NCBI GenBank assembly: GCA_016839865.1
Contig: JAEOTN010000240.1
Location: forward strand, 1-10,728
Direction: 5' to 3'
Origin: Promethearchaeota archaeon
GTDB taxonomy: Archaea > Asgardarchaeota > Lokiarchaeia > Sigynarchaeales > MK-D1
Length of the DNA stretch: 10,728 nt
Shown: positions 1 through 6,896 of the stretch, one piece after another
Layout of the letters: every line of letters begins with the position of its first letter
Numbering within the stretch: the stretch's first letter is position 1
Translations under genes and position numbers: made by a program
Notes under the pieces: model-generated
The model's database searches: none
What the model saw: the letters and a program-made list of their open reading frames with translations, nothing else
What the model was told of the DNA's origin: nothing

Positions 1-2025
1 ATTTGAAAAATCGATTTTAGGGATAGGTAATGCAAGGATGTTTTTCTGTATATGATGAGGAAAACTCTTACGATGACCATATTGATATTTCTTTGCATAA
101 TAGAATTGAATTAATCGTGAAGAAATGATACCCAAAATAAATTCGAGCAAGAATGGATATTCCTGGAATGATTCTTTTAGGGAAAATTGGTAAACTACCT
201 GGATGGTGTATGAATTGTCATAGTCGACGGTAGCAAGTAATTTTTTCGAGGTTTTTCGAATAAGCAGCTTTTTTTGTTGATAGAGATTAGCTGGTTTATA
301 TTTGATGCCTCTTCGGTTTAAGATAATGAATTTATTTCCGGTTATTACGTATTTCTGAATATCTTCACCCAGAAGAAATCTGGCATAAGGAGATTCCTTA
401 GGCTCTGCATCAACGATTATTTTTTCTCGTCTTATCAATCTACCCAACAATATTTTTTTCTTGCAAACTGAGCACGATGCAAATTTCCCCCCAGTTTGGG
501 GATCTAAAGACCAAAGGGGTACGGGCATCCATACATCACAATTATAACATTGGATAACTTCCCCTTTTTTCCCGATCTCTACGCCACGACTGTTGTTTAC
601 GAGGTCATTTAACCGATAACAACCTAAATTATCAATTTCCTCGATCAACGTACGTTCCTCTGTATCGGTGAAAATATCAAATACATATCCTTGATTTAGA
701 GAAAAATCTGATTGTGAACGGAGAATGGGAGAACTCTCATTCAAATTCGATTTGATATTCACATTTTGATAAATCTTTATTTGATGAGGAGTAGGTGCTG
801 TGGATTTGCGTAATCCTAACACAAGAGATGGCATGTTTACCCCATCAAACACATTTTCTCCCAAATGAAGTATCTCGACGATTGTAGTAGATTTCAATAG
901 GAATTTTCGCAATTTTTCATAATTTGGATTTAATAAGAACGTCTCAGGAAGGACTAAGAACGAAATACCGTTTTCTTTGAGCGAAAGAATATTACGAATA
1001 AGAAATAAGCTGTATGAATCATACTGCTTTATCGCAAATTCCACTAAATCTTCAACCATTGAAATTTTGGATTTCTCAATTTGAGCTCCCCAAGGTGGAT
1101 TACCCACTAAAAGATCGAACTTCATTGAAGGTGCTTGAAGGAGTGTATCTTGACAATATATATTCTGAATAACTAGACTAGGTTGATTAGTTTCATGTAA
1201 GATGGCGTGGTTTAACTTCAAAATATCGATTTTATATGCGTCGGTGTCATAACAGTAGAAATTCCCATCTTGAAATTGGGTAGAATTCAAAAATACTTCC
1301 AGGAATCCTCCATATCCAACAGATAAATCTCCTATATTTTTTCCCTTAAATTTTTCGATGTGATTGCAATATTCAATCACGCGTTTTAGCATGAGATTAA
1401 TAATCCATATTGGTGTGAAAATACTCCCTGTAATCTTTCGAGTTTGATATTTCTTCGATACTGTATAATTTGTATCAAAAAAATTGGTTAAGTATTCAGA
1501 AAAGAGGGCGGGAACTCCTCCATATTGGATAAATGATTGTAATTTGTCAGAGAAATGGGTGTAGCACGTTTCTACTAGTAATTTTAGCTCATATCCTTTC
1601 AGAAAAGATATATTTTTAAATGTTCTAAGTTCGCTTTTTAGAGAGATACGATAGTTTTCTGTTAGAAATTTAAACACACGATGGATTACCATCATGTGAA
1701 AATCTAGTTCGCTCCGTGAACCAGTTTTATTTGCTCGTATCTCGAAAATCTGAGAAATTTTATCGATTGTGTTAGGGATTGTTGTTTTGTTGATATAATA
1801 TTTTTTCAAAAAATCAGGATTAAGGAAAGATGAATAATCAGGTTTGTTATGCGTCTCATAGGCAATTATATAGAATATTTTTATTATTAAGCTTCTAACC
1901 GCTTGTTCTGTGTACAATGGTTTAGATTTAGAGGTTTTTGCCCATCGTTTAATCAGTGGTAACAGAGGATCAAAAAGAGATGTCGATATTACAGTCCATG
2001 AGGGGGTTTGAGGTAATTTCGGCAT
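1..2025 (-). CDS. N6-adenine DNA methyltransferase with TaqI-like specificity domain (3' end outside window)
   Basis: An open frame of 675 codons runs from an ATG at 2025 to the window edge without a stop, so the C-terminus is missing. It transfers methyl from S-adenosylmethionine to adenine N6 in DNA. In order it shows: a helical N-terminal region (1-195); the motif X-like GSIFTP (200-205); SAM motif I, IGDLSVGYGGF (231-241), with Ser235 where most relatives have Pro; CYDTDA (258-263) as motif II; the catalytic NPPW (309-312); and VLPETFL (358-364). After about residue 470 a TaqI-type target-recognition region begins with SRGVEIGKKG (479-488). It carries a CxxC...CxxC zinc-ribbon pattern (C493, C496, C518, C521). 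The segment ending in ALPIP (665-669) resembles the close of that domain. No endonuclease motif was recognised, so it may be an orphan methyltransferase, the M half of a type II system, or a type IIG enzyme with its nuclease outside the window. The start follows the small gene at 2046-2432 by 20 bases. An ATG at 2029 is in another frame. Confidence 0.9.
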   Translation of the reverse strand, partial: MPKLPQTPSWTVISTSLFDPLLPLIKRWAKTSKSKPLYTEQAVRSLIIKIFYIIAYETHNKPDYSSFLNPDFLKKYYINKTTIPNTIDKISQIFEIRANKTGSRSELDFHMMVIHRVFKFLTENYRISLKSELRTFKNISFLKGYELKLLVETCYTHFSDKLQSFIQYGGVPALFSEYLTNFFDTNYTVSKKYQTRKITGSIFTPIWIINLMLKRVIEYCNHIEKFKGKNIGDLSVGYGGFLEVFLNSTQFQDGNFYCYDTDAYKIDILKLNHAILHETNQPSLVIQNIYCQDTLLQAPSMKFDLLVGNPPWGAQIEKSKISMVEDLVEFAIKQYDSYSLFLIRNILSLKENGISFLVLPETFLLNPNYEKLRKFLLKSTTIVEILHLGENVFDGVNMPSLVLGLRKSTAPTPHQIKIYQNVNIKSNLNESSPILRSQSDFSLNQGYVFDIFTDTEERTLIEEIDNLGCYRLNDLVNNSRGVEIGKKGEVIQCYNCDVWMPVPLWSLDPQTGGKFASCSVCKKKILLGRLIRREKIIVDAEPKESPYARFLLGEDIQKYVITGNKFIILNRRGIKYKPANLYQQKKLLIRKTSKKLLATVDYDNSYTIQVVYQFSLKESFQEYPFLLEFILGIISSRLIQFYYAKKYQYGHRKSFPHHIQKNILALPIPKIDFSN

Positions 2026-2045
2026 TCATCTTCAACAATTTGAGA

Positions 2046-2432
2046 TTAAAAAATCGTTAAGAGAGTAATTGTTATCAACCAACCTGTAAATAGCAGAATT
2101 GTAACAATATTAAAAGGTTTGAACCGTTTTATGAATGTATTCTGGTATTGGGATTGTACAACTTTTACTAGTGTGTCATTTTGCTTTGTAACTTGTGAGG
2201 AGAGAGAGTTTTTTGGAATGGTAGGAATTATTTTTGTAGTTTGTGCAAGATTTGGTATATTTTTTGTTATAGTTGATTTAGAGATTATTTGGGTTACATC
2301 TGCAGAGAGATTTCTTAATCCAGATTCTCCTGTCAATCCCTTTGGAAAAAGATCAGTAACCCGTTTTAACGAAGGTATCTGGTTAATATGAATTTCCTTG
2401 ATCTTTGATTTCTTGCTGGAAAATCCTTCCAT
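2046..2432 (-). CDS. Small protein with a C-terminal transmembrane anchor, unknown function
   Basis: This 128-residue protein is not recognised. Residues 1-100 are polar, rich in Ser, Thr, Lys, Gln and Asn, and have no signal peptide. The last 22 or so residues (about 107-128, FNIVTILLFTGWLITITLLTIF read in two parts as FNIVTILLFTG and WLITITLLTIF) form one hydrophobic helix after a basic patch (KRFKPF). This is the layout of a tail-anchored protein with a cytoplasmic N-terminal domain. It lies 20 bases upstream of the methyltransferase on the same strand, so the two are probably co-transcribed. The opposite-strand frame at 2119-2391 begins inside it and is a shadow with no promoter of its own. 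The protein could be a membrane-tethered accessory of the DNA methyltransferase or an unrelated small gene; nothing in it decides. Confidence 0.6.
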   Translation of the reverse strand: MEGFSSKKSKIKEIHINQIPSLKRVTDLFPKGLTGESGLRNLSADVTQIISKSTITKNIPNLAQTTKIIPTIPKNSLSSQVTKQNDTLVKVVQSQYQNTFIKRFKPFNIVTILLFTGWLITITLLTIF

Positions 2433-2492
2433 ACATACATCTAATAGTAGACTCCATAAATTTTTTTCCGTTTTTTGTTAATTCTATCTACT

Positions 2493-2548
2493 AAAATGAG
2501 TGGAGGATTATTAAATGAGGGATTAAGTTTATATAGAAAACTCATTTT
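2493..2548. promoter_or_regulatory. Divergent promoter with overlapping TATA box and flanking inverted repeat
   Basis: The 205 bases between the divergent starts at 2432 and 2638 hold no gene. The octamer TTTATATA at 2528-2535 is a good archaeal TATA box, and its complement TATATAAA serves equally well on the minus strand. It could place transcription starts near 2557 (plus) and 2507 (minus). A second plus-strand candidate, GATATAATC, lies at 2549-2557. The TATA box sits between inverted 9-mers, AAAATGAGT at 2493-2501 and ACTCATTTT at 2540-2548. A related TTAAATGAG is at 2511-2519. The boxes are seen; their use is inferred. Confidence 0.5.
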
Positions 2549-2565
2549 GATATAATCAATCATTC

Positions 2566-2583
2566 GTCTGGTTTACACCAGAC
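2566..2583. promoter_or_regulatory. Palindromic operator-like site, 7-bp arms
   Basis: GTCTGGT-TTAC-ACCAGAC is an inverted repeat with seven perfect pairs around a four-base centre. It lies about 31 bases after one candidate TATA box and 9 bases after the other, where the plus-strand transcription start is expected, and about 55 bases before the membrane-protein gene at 2638. That position suits a repressor site. It could instead form a small RNA hairpin in the leader. No T-run follows, so a terminator is unlikely. Confidence 0.45.
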
Positions 2584-2637
2584 AAATGTACGATGAAATT
2601 TACAAAAATAACAATAAAATATACGGTGTAAAAAAAA

Positions 2638-3075
2638 ATGCCAGAAAAAAAACAATCTTCAACTTTGTTAAATCTGCTTTTAATCATCTTTGGTGTGGTT
2701 TTCGCATTCATTGGTGTAATTGATATTCTTACCGGAACATTTGGTATCGTCCTTCCTCCATGGTTAATGAGTGTCTATGCTGCCATTGGTGATCCAGAAG
2801 TATTAGCATTATTAGGAAATGCTGGTTGGATGACTACAGCACTCGGAATTTGGGCTATAATCTCCGGAATTGCAATGTTCATGGAAGAGGAATGGGCTAT
2901 GGGCCAAGCATTGGTTATTTTCTCCCTGATGGCTATCAACTCAATTCCTACGGTAATTGGCTATTTCATGGCTGCAGCTTGGGGTAACCTATTCCTATGG
3001 GTATACTTAGTCGTAGCACTTGTCAGCGTGTTTGGATTTATCTATCTTTTGATAACCAGCAAACGATACAACTAA
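2638..3075 (+). CDS. Four-helix integral membrane protein, unknown function
   Basis: This 145-residue protein belongs to no family I recognise. It has a short basic N-terminus (PEKKQ) and then four hydrophobic segments at about residues 9-33, 64-82, 88-113 and 116-140, with a short basic tail (SKRYN). The loop after the first helix is Pro- and Gly-rich (GTFGIVLPPW), and an acidic patch (MEEEW, about 82-86) lies between helices 2 and 3. There are no conserved His or Cys clusters that would suggest metal or haem binding. The ATG at 2638 is preceded by GGTG at 2625-2628, a modest Shine-Dalgarno match nine bases upstream. The gene is monocistronic: it has its own promoter region upstream and terminator candidates downstream. 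Confidence 0.75.
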   Translation: MPEKKQSSTLLNLLLIIFGVVFAFIGVIDILTGTFGIVLPPWLMSVYAAIGDPEVLALLGNAGWMTTALGIWAIISGIAMFMEEEWAMGQALVIFSLMAINSIPTVIGYFMAAAWGNLFLWVYLVVALVSVFGFIYLLITSKRYN

Positions 3076-3086
3076 ACTCTATCAAT

Positions 3087-3110
3087 ATTTTCTTTTTATT
3101 TCTAATTTTC
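3087..3110 (+). terminator. T-rich archaeal-type terminator after the four-helix protein
   Basis: Starting 12 bases after the stop codon at 3075 there is a pyrimidine-rich stretch with runs of three to five T. Archaeal RNA polymerase commonly stops at such oligo-T tracts without a hairpin. Confidence 0.4.
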
Positions 3111-3138
3111 AATCAGTTATTACAAGAATTTAATGAAT

Positions 3139-3162
3139 ACAGTCAGAAGACTGTTTATTTTT
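3139..3162 (+). terminator. Hairpin followed by T-rich tail
   Basis: ACAGTC-AGAA-GACTGT (3139-3154) is a perfect 6-bp stem with a tetraloop, followed by TTATTTTT. It has the form of an intrinsic terminator and lies 64 bases past the stop of the gene ending at 3075. It may back up the T-rich tract upstream of it. It also separates that gene from the TIR remnant on the other strand. Confidence 0.45.
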
Positions 3163-3189
3163 AAGATAAGATTCAATGAAAAGATCAAT

Positions 3190-3372
3190 CTATTTAGTAC
3201 AATTCTTCAAGATCACATTGTGTAATTCCTCAACAGTTCCTTCAAAATCATAGAAGTCTAATTCGACTCCCACCCGAGGTTTCAGCAAGGGAGGAATATG
3301 ATTTTGATCGTAAAACACAGGAATTATAGGGATTCCAGCTGCCTCGGCAGCTGTCCACTCTTTTTCTACGTA
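3190..3372 (-). pseudogene. TIR-domain gene remnant (C-terminal part only)
   Basis: On the minus strand, 60 codons between an in-frame TAA (3375-3373) and a TAG (3192-3190) read as the C-terminal part of a TIR domain. The frame has no start codon. It begins YVEKEWTAAEAAG, continues IPIIPVFYDQ, and ends with a helix around TVEELHNVI. In SARM1-type TIR NADases the catalytic glutamate sits in a WVHKE context, thirteen residues before the proline of the IVP strand. Here Glu5 in YVEKE lies exactly thirteen residues before Pro18 of IIPVF, so the catalytic position seems to be kept. The N-terminal part (first strands and BB loop) is absent in all frames upstream, where the leader of the acyltransferase gene begins. 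TIR proteins act in antiviral NAD depletion or signalling; this copy cannot be functional as it stands. The identification rests on recognising the motifs by eye. Confidence 0.65.
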
Positions 3373-3389
3373 TTACGAAAAAAATCTCG

Positions 3390-3395
3390 TTTATA
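3390..3395 (+). promoter_or_regulatory. Candidate TATA box for the acyltransferase-like gene
   Basis: TTTATA follows an A-rich stretch and lies 68 bases before the ATG at 3464, which predicts a transcription start near 3419 and a leader of about 45 bases. It is the best box in the 88 bases between the TIR remnant and the gene, but the match is short. It lies immediately beyond the truncated end of the TIR remnant. Confidence 0.3.
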
Positions 3396-3463
3396 GGAGG
3401 ATTTTAATTTACAATCGTGCTAACTATTCAAGAGTTACAAATTGGATTTTTAATTGAGGCAAA

Positions 3464-4807
3464 ATGCGAAGATTACTGTTTGTGGATTTTCTGCGAGGAT
3501 TATCGATTATGTGTGTGATTTTTTTCCATGCTTTAGCGTTCAACATCTTCGGAGGAACTCAACAAGCATTAGAAGCGGTCCCCCCTGTAGTTACGGCAAT
3601 ATCATTTCCTATTGGAATAATTGGTTCATGGGCAGCGATATTCGTCTTTTTGAGTGGAATTACAAACTCAGTGGTAATCCAAAATCAATTAAAAAAAGGA
3701 ATAAAGCCTGGAAAAGTCTTACTTGGGTCGATTCTCCCGAATATCGCAATAATCATGATCAATTATGTATACATGGTCTTATTCAGCCACTATCGGGTGA
3801 TTGGGGTCCAAGAATTTTATTCCATCATCAATGGATCCTTAGAAACACTCACATTTCAACTAATAGATCCCCGGATTTTGTTGTTCAACAGTTCTCTCAT
3901 CATGATAGGAATTGGAGCGATTGTCTCGAATATGGTTCTAGTGATATCCCGGAAATCCCTTTTTGATGAAAAGAAAAATACGATCTATTGGATCTTATTA
4001 ACAATTGGAGTAATTATCGTTGCTGTGACCCCAATTTTGGATACAACATTCTGTATTCATTCATTTCCTCCTGCGGAGTTTGCAAGCCATACTAGTTTAC
4101 TGGATAGTATGTGGGACGATGGAAAATATGCTGCTGTCTATTTTATATCCTTACTTATCGGTCCTCGACACAGTATTTTCCCATTTGTTGCATGTGGGCT
4201 TTTCGGCTCAATTTTCGGAATCATGTTGTTACGTAAAGAAGAAAAGAAGAAAGTGATGGTGTTCGGATATGCATTTGGAGTAATTTTCACTGTTTTAGGA
4301 TTTTTATTATGGATTCCTTTAGGAGTTCCTTCTCTTATTGAGCCTAAATACAGCCCAAATTTATATATCTTGGATAATGGTCTCTTATCTTGCATTTTGA
4401 CCCTATTTATTACAAGTTTTGAGTATCGGGATATTCAAAAAAGACGTAAAATTGCGAAGAAAACAATTTTTGTTAGACGATATAGCATGATTACAATGAC
4501 AATCTTCGTTTTTGAGAGTCCAATTTCTACAGGAATTGCTCAATTATTCAACTTGCTATTTTCTCCAATACTACCGGATGGAATAGTAAAAAATGAACTA
4601 TTTGGGCTATTAGTCTATCTTCCACTTGTTTTCTTACTTTGGTATCTCATTCTAAGAGGGTGGGAAAAAGTGAACTTCAAGGGTTCAATTGAGTGGATAT
4701 CCAATGTAATTGTTGGGAGATTACGAGGAAGAAAATCGGATAAATTGAATGTAGAGAAAATTCTGTACAATCCTGAAATTGATGATGCAGGCTTTTCTTC
4801 TGATTGA
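3464..4807 (+). CDS. Multi-pass membrane acyltransferase-like protein (HGSNAT/DUF1624 or acyltransferase-3 type)
   Basis: This 447-residue protein has about ten hydrophobic helices (roughly 12-29, 42-70, 84-108, 140-162, 174-192, 225-256, 263-287, 304-319, 340-366 and 378-398). The N-terminus reads VDFLRGLSIM then FFHAL (7-24). The D-x-x-RG followed ten residues later by a membrane-embedded His (His22) is the signature of membrane acyltransferases of the heparan-glucosaminide acetyltransferase and acyltransferase-3 type. Those proteins move acetyl or acyl groups to sugars or other acceptors across the membrane. FLSGI (62-66) and the RHSIFPF...GLFGSIFG stretch (235-252) fit the HGSNAT/DUF1624 branch better. 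The acceptor cannot be told. The C-terminal 45 residues are hydrophilic and probably cytoplasmic. GAGG at 3456-3459, four bases before the ATG, supports this start. The gene stands alone and converges on the oxidoreductase with 9 bases between stop codons. The frame at 3454-3966 is a shadow. Confidence 0.7.
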   Translation: MRRLLFVDFLRGLSIMCVIFFHALAFNIFGGTQQALEAVPPVVTAISFPIGIIGSWAAIFVFLSGITNSVVIQNQLKKGIKPGKVLLGSILPNIAIIMINYVYMVLFSHYRVIGVQEFYSIINGSLETLTFQLIDPRILLFNSSLIMIGIGAIVSNMVLVISRKSLFDEKKNTIYWILLTIGVIIVAVTPILDTTFCIHSFPPAEFASHTSLLDSMWDDGKYAAVYFISLLIGPRHSIFPFVACGLFGSIFGIMLLRKEEKKKVMVFGYAFGVIFTVLGFLLWIPLGVPSLIEPKYSPNLYILDNGLLSCILTLFITSFEYRDIQKRRKIAKKTIFVRRYSMITMTIFVFESPISTGIAQLFNLLFSPILPDGIVKNELFGLLVYLPLVFLLWYLILRGWEKVNFKGSIEWISNVIVGRLRGRKSDKLNVEKILYNPEIDDAGFSSD

Positions 4808-4816
4808 AAAAGGAAA

Positions 4817-6250
4817 TTATGGTCGAATACCTTTCATTTCAACCATTTTTCTATTAATCCGAGCTTCTTCTGCAGCAAAACCCATATAGTGGGATTCCAT
4901 TGAGCTACTGATGTCGGTGATACATGCTTCTTCCTTGGTTTTTTCACCAAGTAGATATGATGTAAAAGCACCCATAATTCCTGTATCCCCTCCACCATGT
5001 CCAGAAGCTGAAACACCAATCTTCAATCGTTTTTTCGATGTATTGGTTCTAAAATCAGTAACCATAATTTCTTGTCGACCCCATCGAAATATCCCGCGTA
5101 AAACACCTTTTGAGCCCATAATCCGCAATTCCCTACAATCCCACTCTGAAAATCCATGAACAAGAAGAGTGCATATGACACCATTTGGGAATTGATAAGT
5201 TGCAACTTGATGATCCATTACATCGTTTCCCGCTTTAAACACACACTTACCAAATTGCCCTTCTTTTAGAGCTTTCAGTCGTCCCTCATAACTAAAATCA
5301 TCAGTGATTGTTGAAACAGGAAATCTATCCCAATGTGTTATTTTACGTAAAGGGGGAATTATTTTACTTAAAAATGTCAAAAATTTCTTTCGTTTTAGTA
5401 AACGTATAGCAATTTTTGCACCAATTCGGACGAAAAAAGAATTCGCTTCATTCTTGTTAGTGCCGGATCTCGCCGTGCTTTCTATATCGACATACATACG
5501 AGGAGCATACCATGTGCACGTTTCAGAATGAGGACATCCATCCGTACATCGGTCAGGAGCTCCTGGTGGAGCATTTTCTGGTGTGTAAAACGTAAGATCT
5601 CCAGTAGATACTACTTCAGTTGCATAATCTCCAATTATCCAATGAATTAGGTCTAAATCGTGACAAGATTTTGCCAATATCACGGGATTACTGTCTGCTG
5701 CATTCTTATACCATCCACGTACGAAGCTATGACCAAAATGCCATATTGCCGAAACATTTTCAGAATGCTCATAATGCAGTATTCTCCCAATTTCTCCAGA
5801 ATCTACAATTTCCTTTACTTTTTTGAAAAACGTTGTGAATCGAAGAACATGCCCTATCTGTACTAATCGGTTTTTTTCTTTTGCGAGTTTTTCAATGTGC
5901 TGACATTGTTCTAGTGTAGGCGCAATAGGTTTTTCAAGAAAGATGTTGTAATCCATTTCAAGTGCTCGGATTGTAGGTTTGTAATGCAATCGATCAGGAG
6001 TGCATACAAAACATACATCTGCAATTTTGCCAATTTGATCATTGAGCATGGTGTCCCATGAATCAAAACAAAGTTTGGGCTCAATTCCATGTAAATTTTG
6101 GAATCTTTTGCGTCGTTCTTCATTTGGGTCCGCAACTGCGATAAATTTCAATCTTTTTTGGTGTTTAAGAGCCCAATCTCCATATGCTTCAAATCCACGA
6201 GATCCTGCTCCACACAATACTGCAGTAATTGGTCCCGATTTAGGTTCCAT
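4817..6250 (-). CDS. Gfo/Idh/MocA-family NAD(P)-dependent oxidoreductase with cysteine-bearing insert
   Basis: This 477-residue protein is a cytoplasmic sugar- or polyol-type dehydrogenase. The N-terminal Rossmann fold has VLCGAGSRG (11-19) for the nucleotide and ends its second strand at VADPNE (39-44). The family hallmark EKPIAP is at 106-111. The catalytic segment AKSCHDLDLIHW (193-204) carries the usual Lys194, His197 and Asp200. It is longer than the usual 330-400 residues because of an insert at about 222-325. This insert has RCTDGCPHSETC (234-245), three cysteines, followed by a basic, hydrophobic stretch. Similar Cys inserts occur in a recognisable subset of this family, usually annotated only as oxidoreductase. 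The fold resumes at CVFKAGNDVMDHQV (336-349), and a GHGGGD loop (417-422) lies near the C-terminus. Sugar, inositol or amino-sugar substrates are all possible. The gene lies 59 bases downstream of the TetR gene on the same strand but has its own TATA candidate. Confidence 0.9.
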   Translation of the reverse strand: MEPKSGPITAVLCGAGSRGFEAYGDWALKHQKRLKFIAVADPNEERRKRFQNLHGIEPKLCFDSWDTMLNDQIGKIADVCFVCTPDRLHYKPTIRALEMDYNIFLEKPIAPTLEQCQHIEKLAKEKNRLVQIGHVLRFTTFFKKVKEIVDSGEIGRILHYEHSENVSAIWHFGHSFVRGWYKNAADSNPVILAKSCHDLDLIHWIIGDYATEVVSTGDLTFYTPENAPPGAPDRCTDGCPHSETCTWYAPRMYVDIESTARSGTNKNEANSFFVRIGAKIAIRLLKRKKFLTFLSKIIPPLRKITHWDRFPVSTITDDFSYEGRLKALKEGQFGKCVFKAGNDVMDHQVATYQFPNGVICTLLVHGFSEWDCRELRIMGSKGVLRGIFRWGRQEIMVTDFRTNTSKKRLKIGVSASGHGGGDTGIMGAFTSYLLGEKTKEEACITDISSSMESHYMGFAAEEARINRKMVEMKGIRP

Positions 6251-6272
6251 AAGAAACTTTAGAAAACTAGGA

Positions 6273-6279
6273 TTTTAAA
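6273..6279 (-). promoter_or_regulatory. Candidate TATA box giving a leaderless oxidoreductase mRNA
   Basis: On the minus strand TTTAAAA is centred about 26 bases before the ATG at 6250, so transcription would start at or next to the start codon. There is no Shine-Dalgarno match in the same stretch, which agrees with a leaderless transcript. A TAGGAT element (plus-strand reading, 6268-6273) abuts the box; see the shared-element finding. Read-through from the TetR gene is an alternative. Confidence 0.35.
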
Positions 6280-6309
6280 TTGTCAGATGAGTCAGAATTC
6301 AACTTAATG

Positions 6310-6864
6310 TTATTGAAGAATTTTCATAATTGCTTCGATTGATGCATCTTCTACCTGACGAGAATGATTTTGATGTACTAATCTTAGACTTTCTAAGATA
6401 ATTCCTCGAATTAGATGAATTGTGAGTTCTACATCCACTGATTTGAATACTTTGGATTGAATTCCCACCAAAATTGTATTCTTTAGTATATCTTGATATG
6501 CGTCTTTAAACGCAGATCCTACAATTTCAGCTTCTATTGCATAATCATCTTCATTTGCTACATTTGCTTCCACATGTGGACGAGATATGCTGTAAATTTG
6601 CTGAAGTACGAATTTAAGTTTTTCTTTTATTGAAGAAATGGATTTTAATTCGATTTCAAGCTGAATTACATGTGCATCTGCGATTTTTCGATAAAAAAAG
6701 TAAAGGGCTTCTTCTTTCCCACCTTTAAAGTATTTGTAGATGGTTTTTTTTGACATCCCCAGACTTCTTACAACATCATCTACAATGGTTTTCTTCATAC
6801 CGTACTTGAGAAAATACTCCATGAATGCATTCGCAATTTCATCTTTCTTCTGGGAATCCGACAT
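6310..6864 (-). CDS. TetR/AcrR-family transcriptional regulator
   Basis: This 184-residue protein has the layout of a TetR repressor. An N-terminal helix (about 5-22, ending FLKYGMKKT) leads into the helix-turn-helix DDVVRSLGMSKKTIYKYF (29-46), where the SKKTIYKYF recognition helix is typical of the family. The rest (about 50-184) is an all-helical ligand-binding and dimerisation domain, which differs widely in this family and gives no clue to the ligand. The protein normally binds a palindromic operator as a dimer and lets go when a small molecule binds. It is divergent from the glycyl radical enzyme gene, and the 259 bases between them contain a perfect 18-bp palindrome, so that enzyme is its likeliest target along with its own gene. 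No clear ribosome binding site precedes the ATG at 6864. GGAG (around 6888-6891, read on the minus strand) is too distant. Confidence 0.88.
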   Translation of the reverse strand: MSDSQKKDEIANAFMEYFLKYGMKKTIVDDVVRSLGMSKKTIYKYFKGGKEEALYFFYRKIADAHVIQLEIELKSISSIKEKLKFVLQQIYSISRPHVEANVANEDDYAIEAEIVGSAFKDAYQDILKNTILVGIQSKVFKSVDVELTIHLIRGIILESLRLVHQNHSRQVEDASIEAIMKILQ

Positions 6865-6896
6865 CGTCCAAAATCACTATAGTTAATCTCCTTTTT

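Noticed and set aside
1..2025. HsdM subunit of a type I restriction system
   Set aside because: The specificity region is fused in the same chain, with the TaqI-type SRGVEIGKKG segment and C-terminal ALPIP block. No HsdS or HsdR gene follows in the window.
2119..2391. Plus-strand frame of 90 codons opposite the anchored small protein
   Set aside because: It has no ribosome binding site or TATA box. The minus-strand frame is longer and leads directly into the methyltransferase. Which strand is real is not beyond doubt.
2566..2583. Intrinsic terminator
   Set aside because: The hairpin is followed by AAATGTACG, not a T-run, and lies upstream of the gene it would have to follow.
3454..3966. Plus-strand frame of 170 codons overlapping the acyltransferase-like gene
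   Set aside because: It is a +2 shadow of the membrane protein, rich in Ser, His and Trp without domain sense, while the frame from 3464 gives a coherent multi-helix protein.
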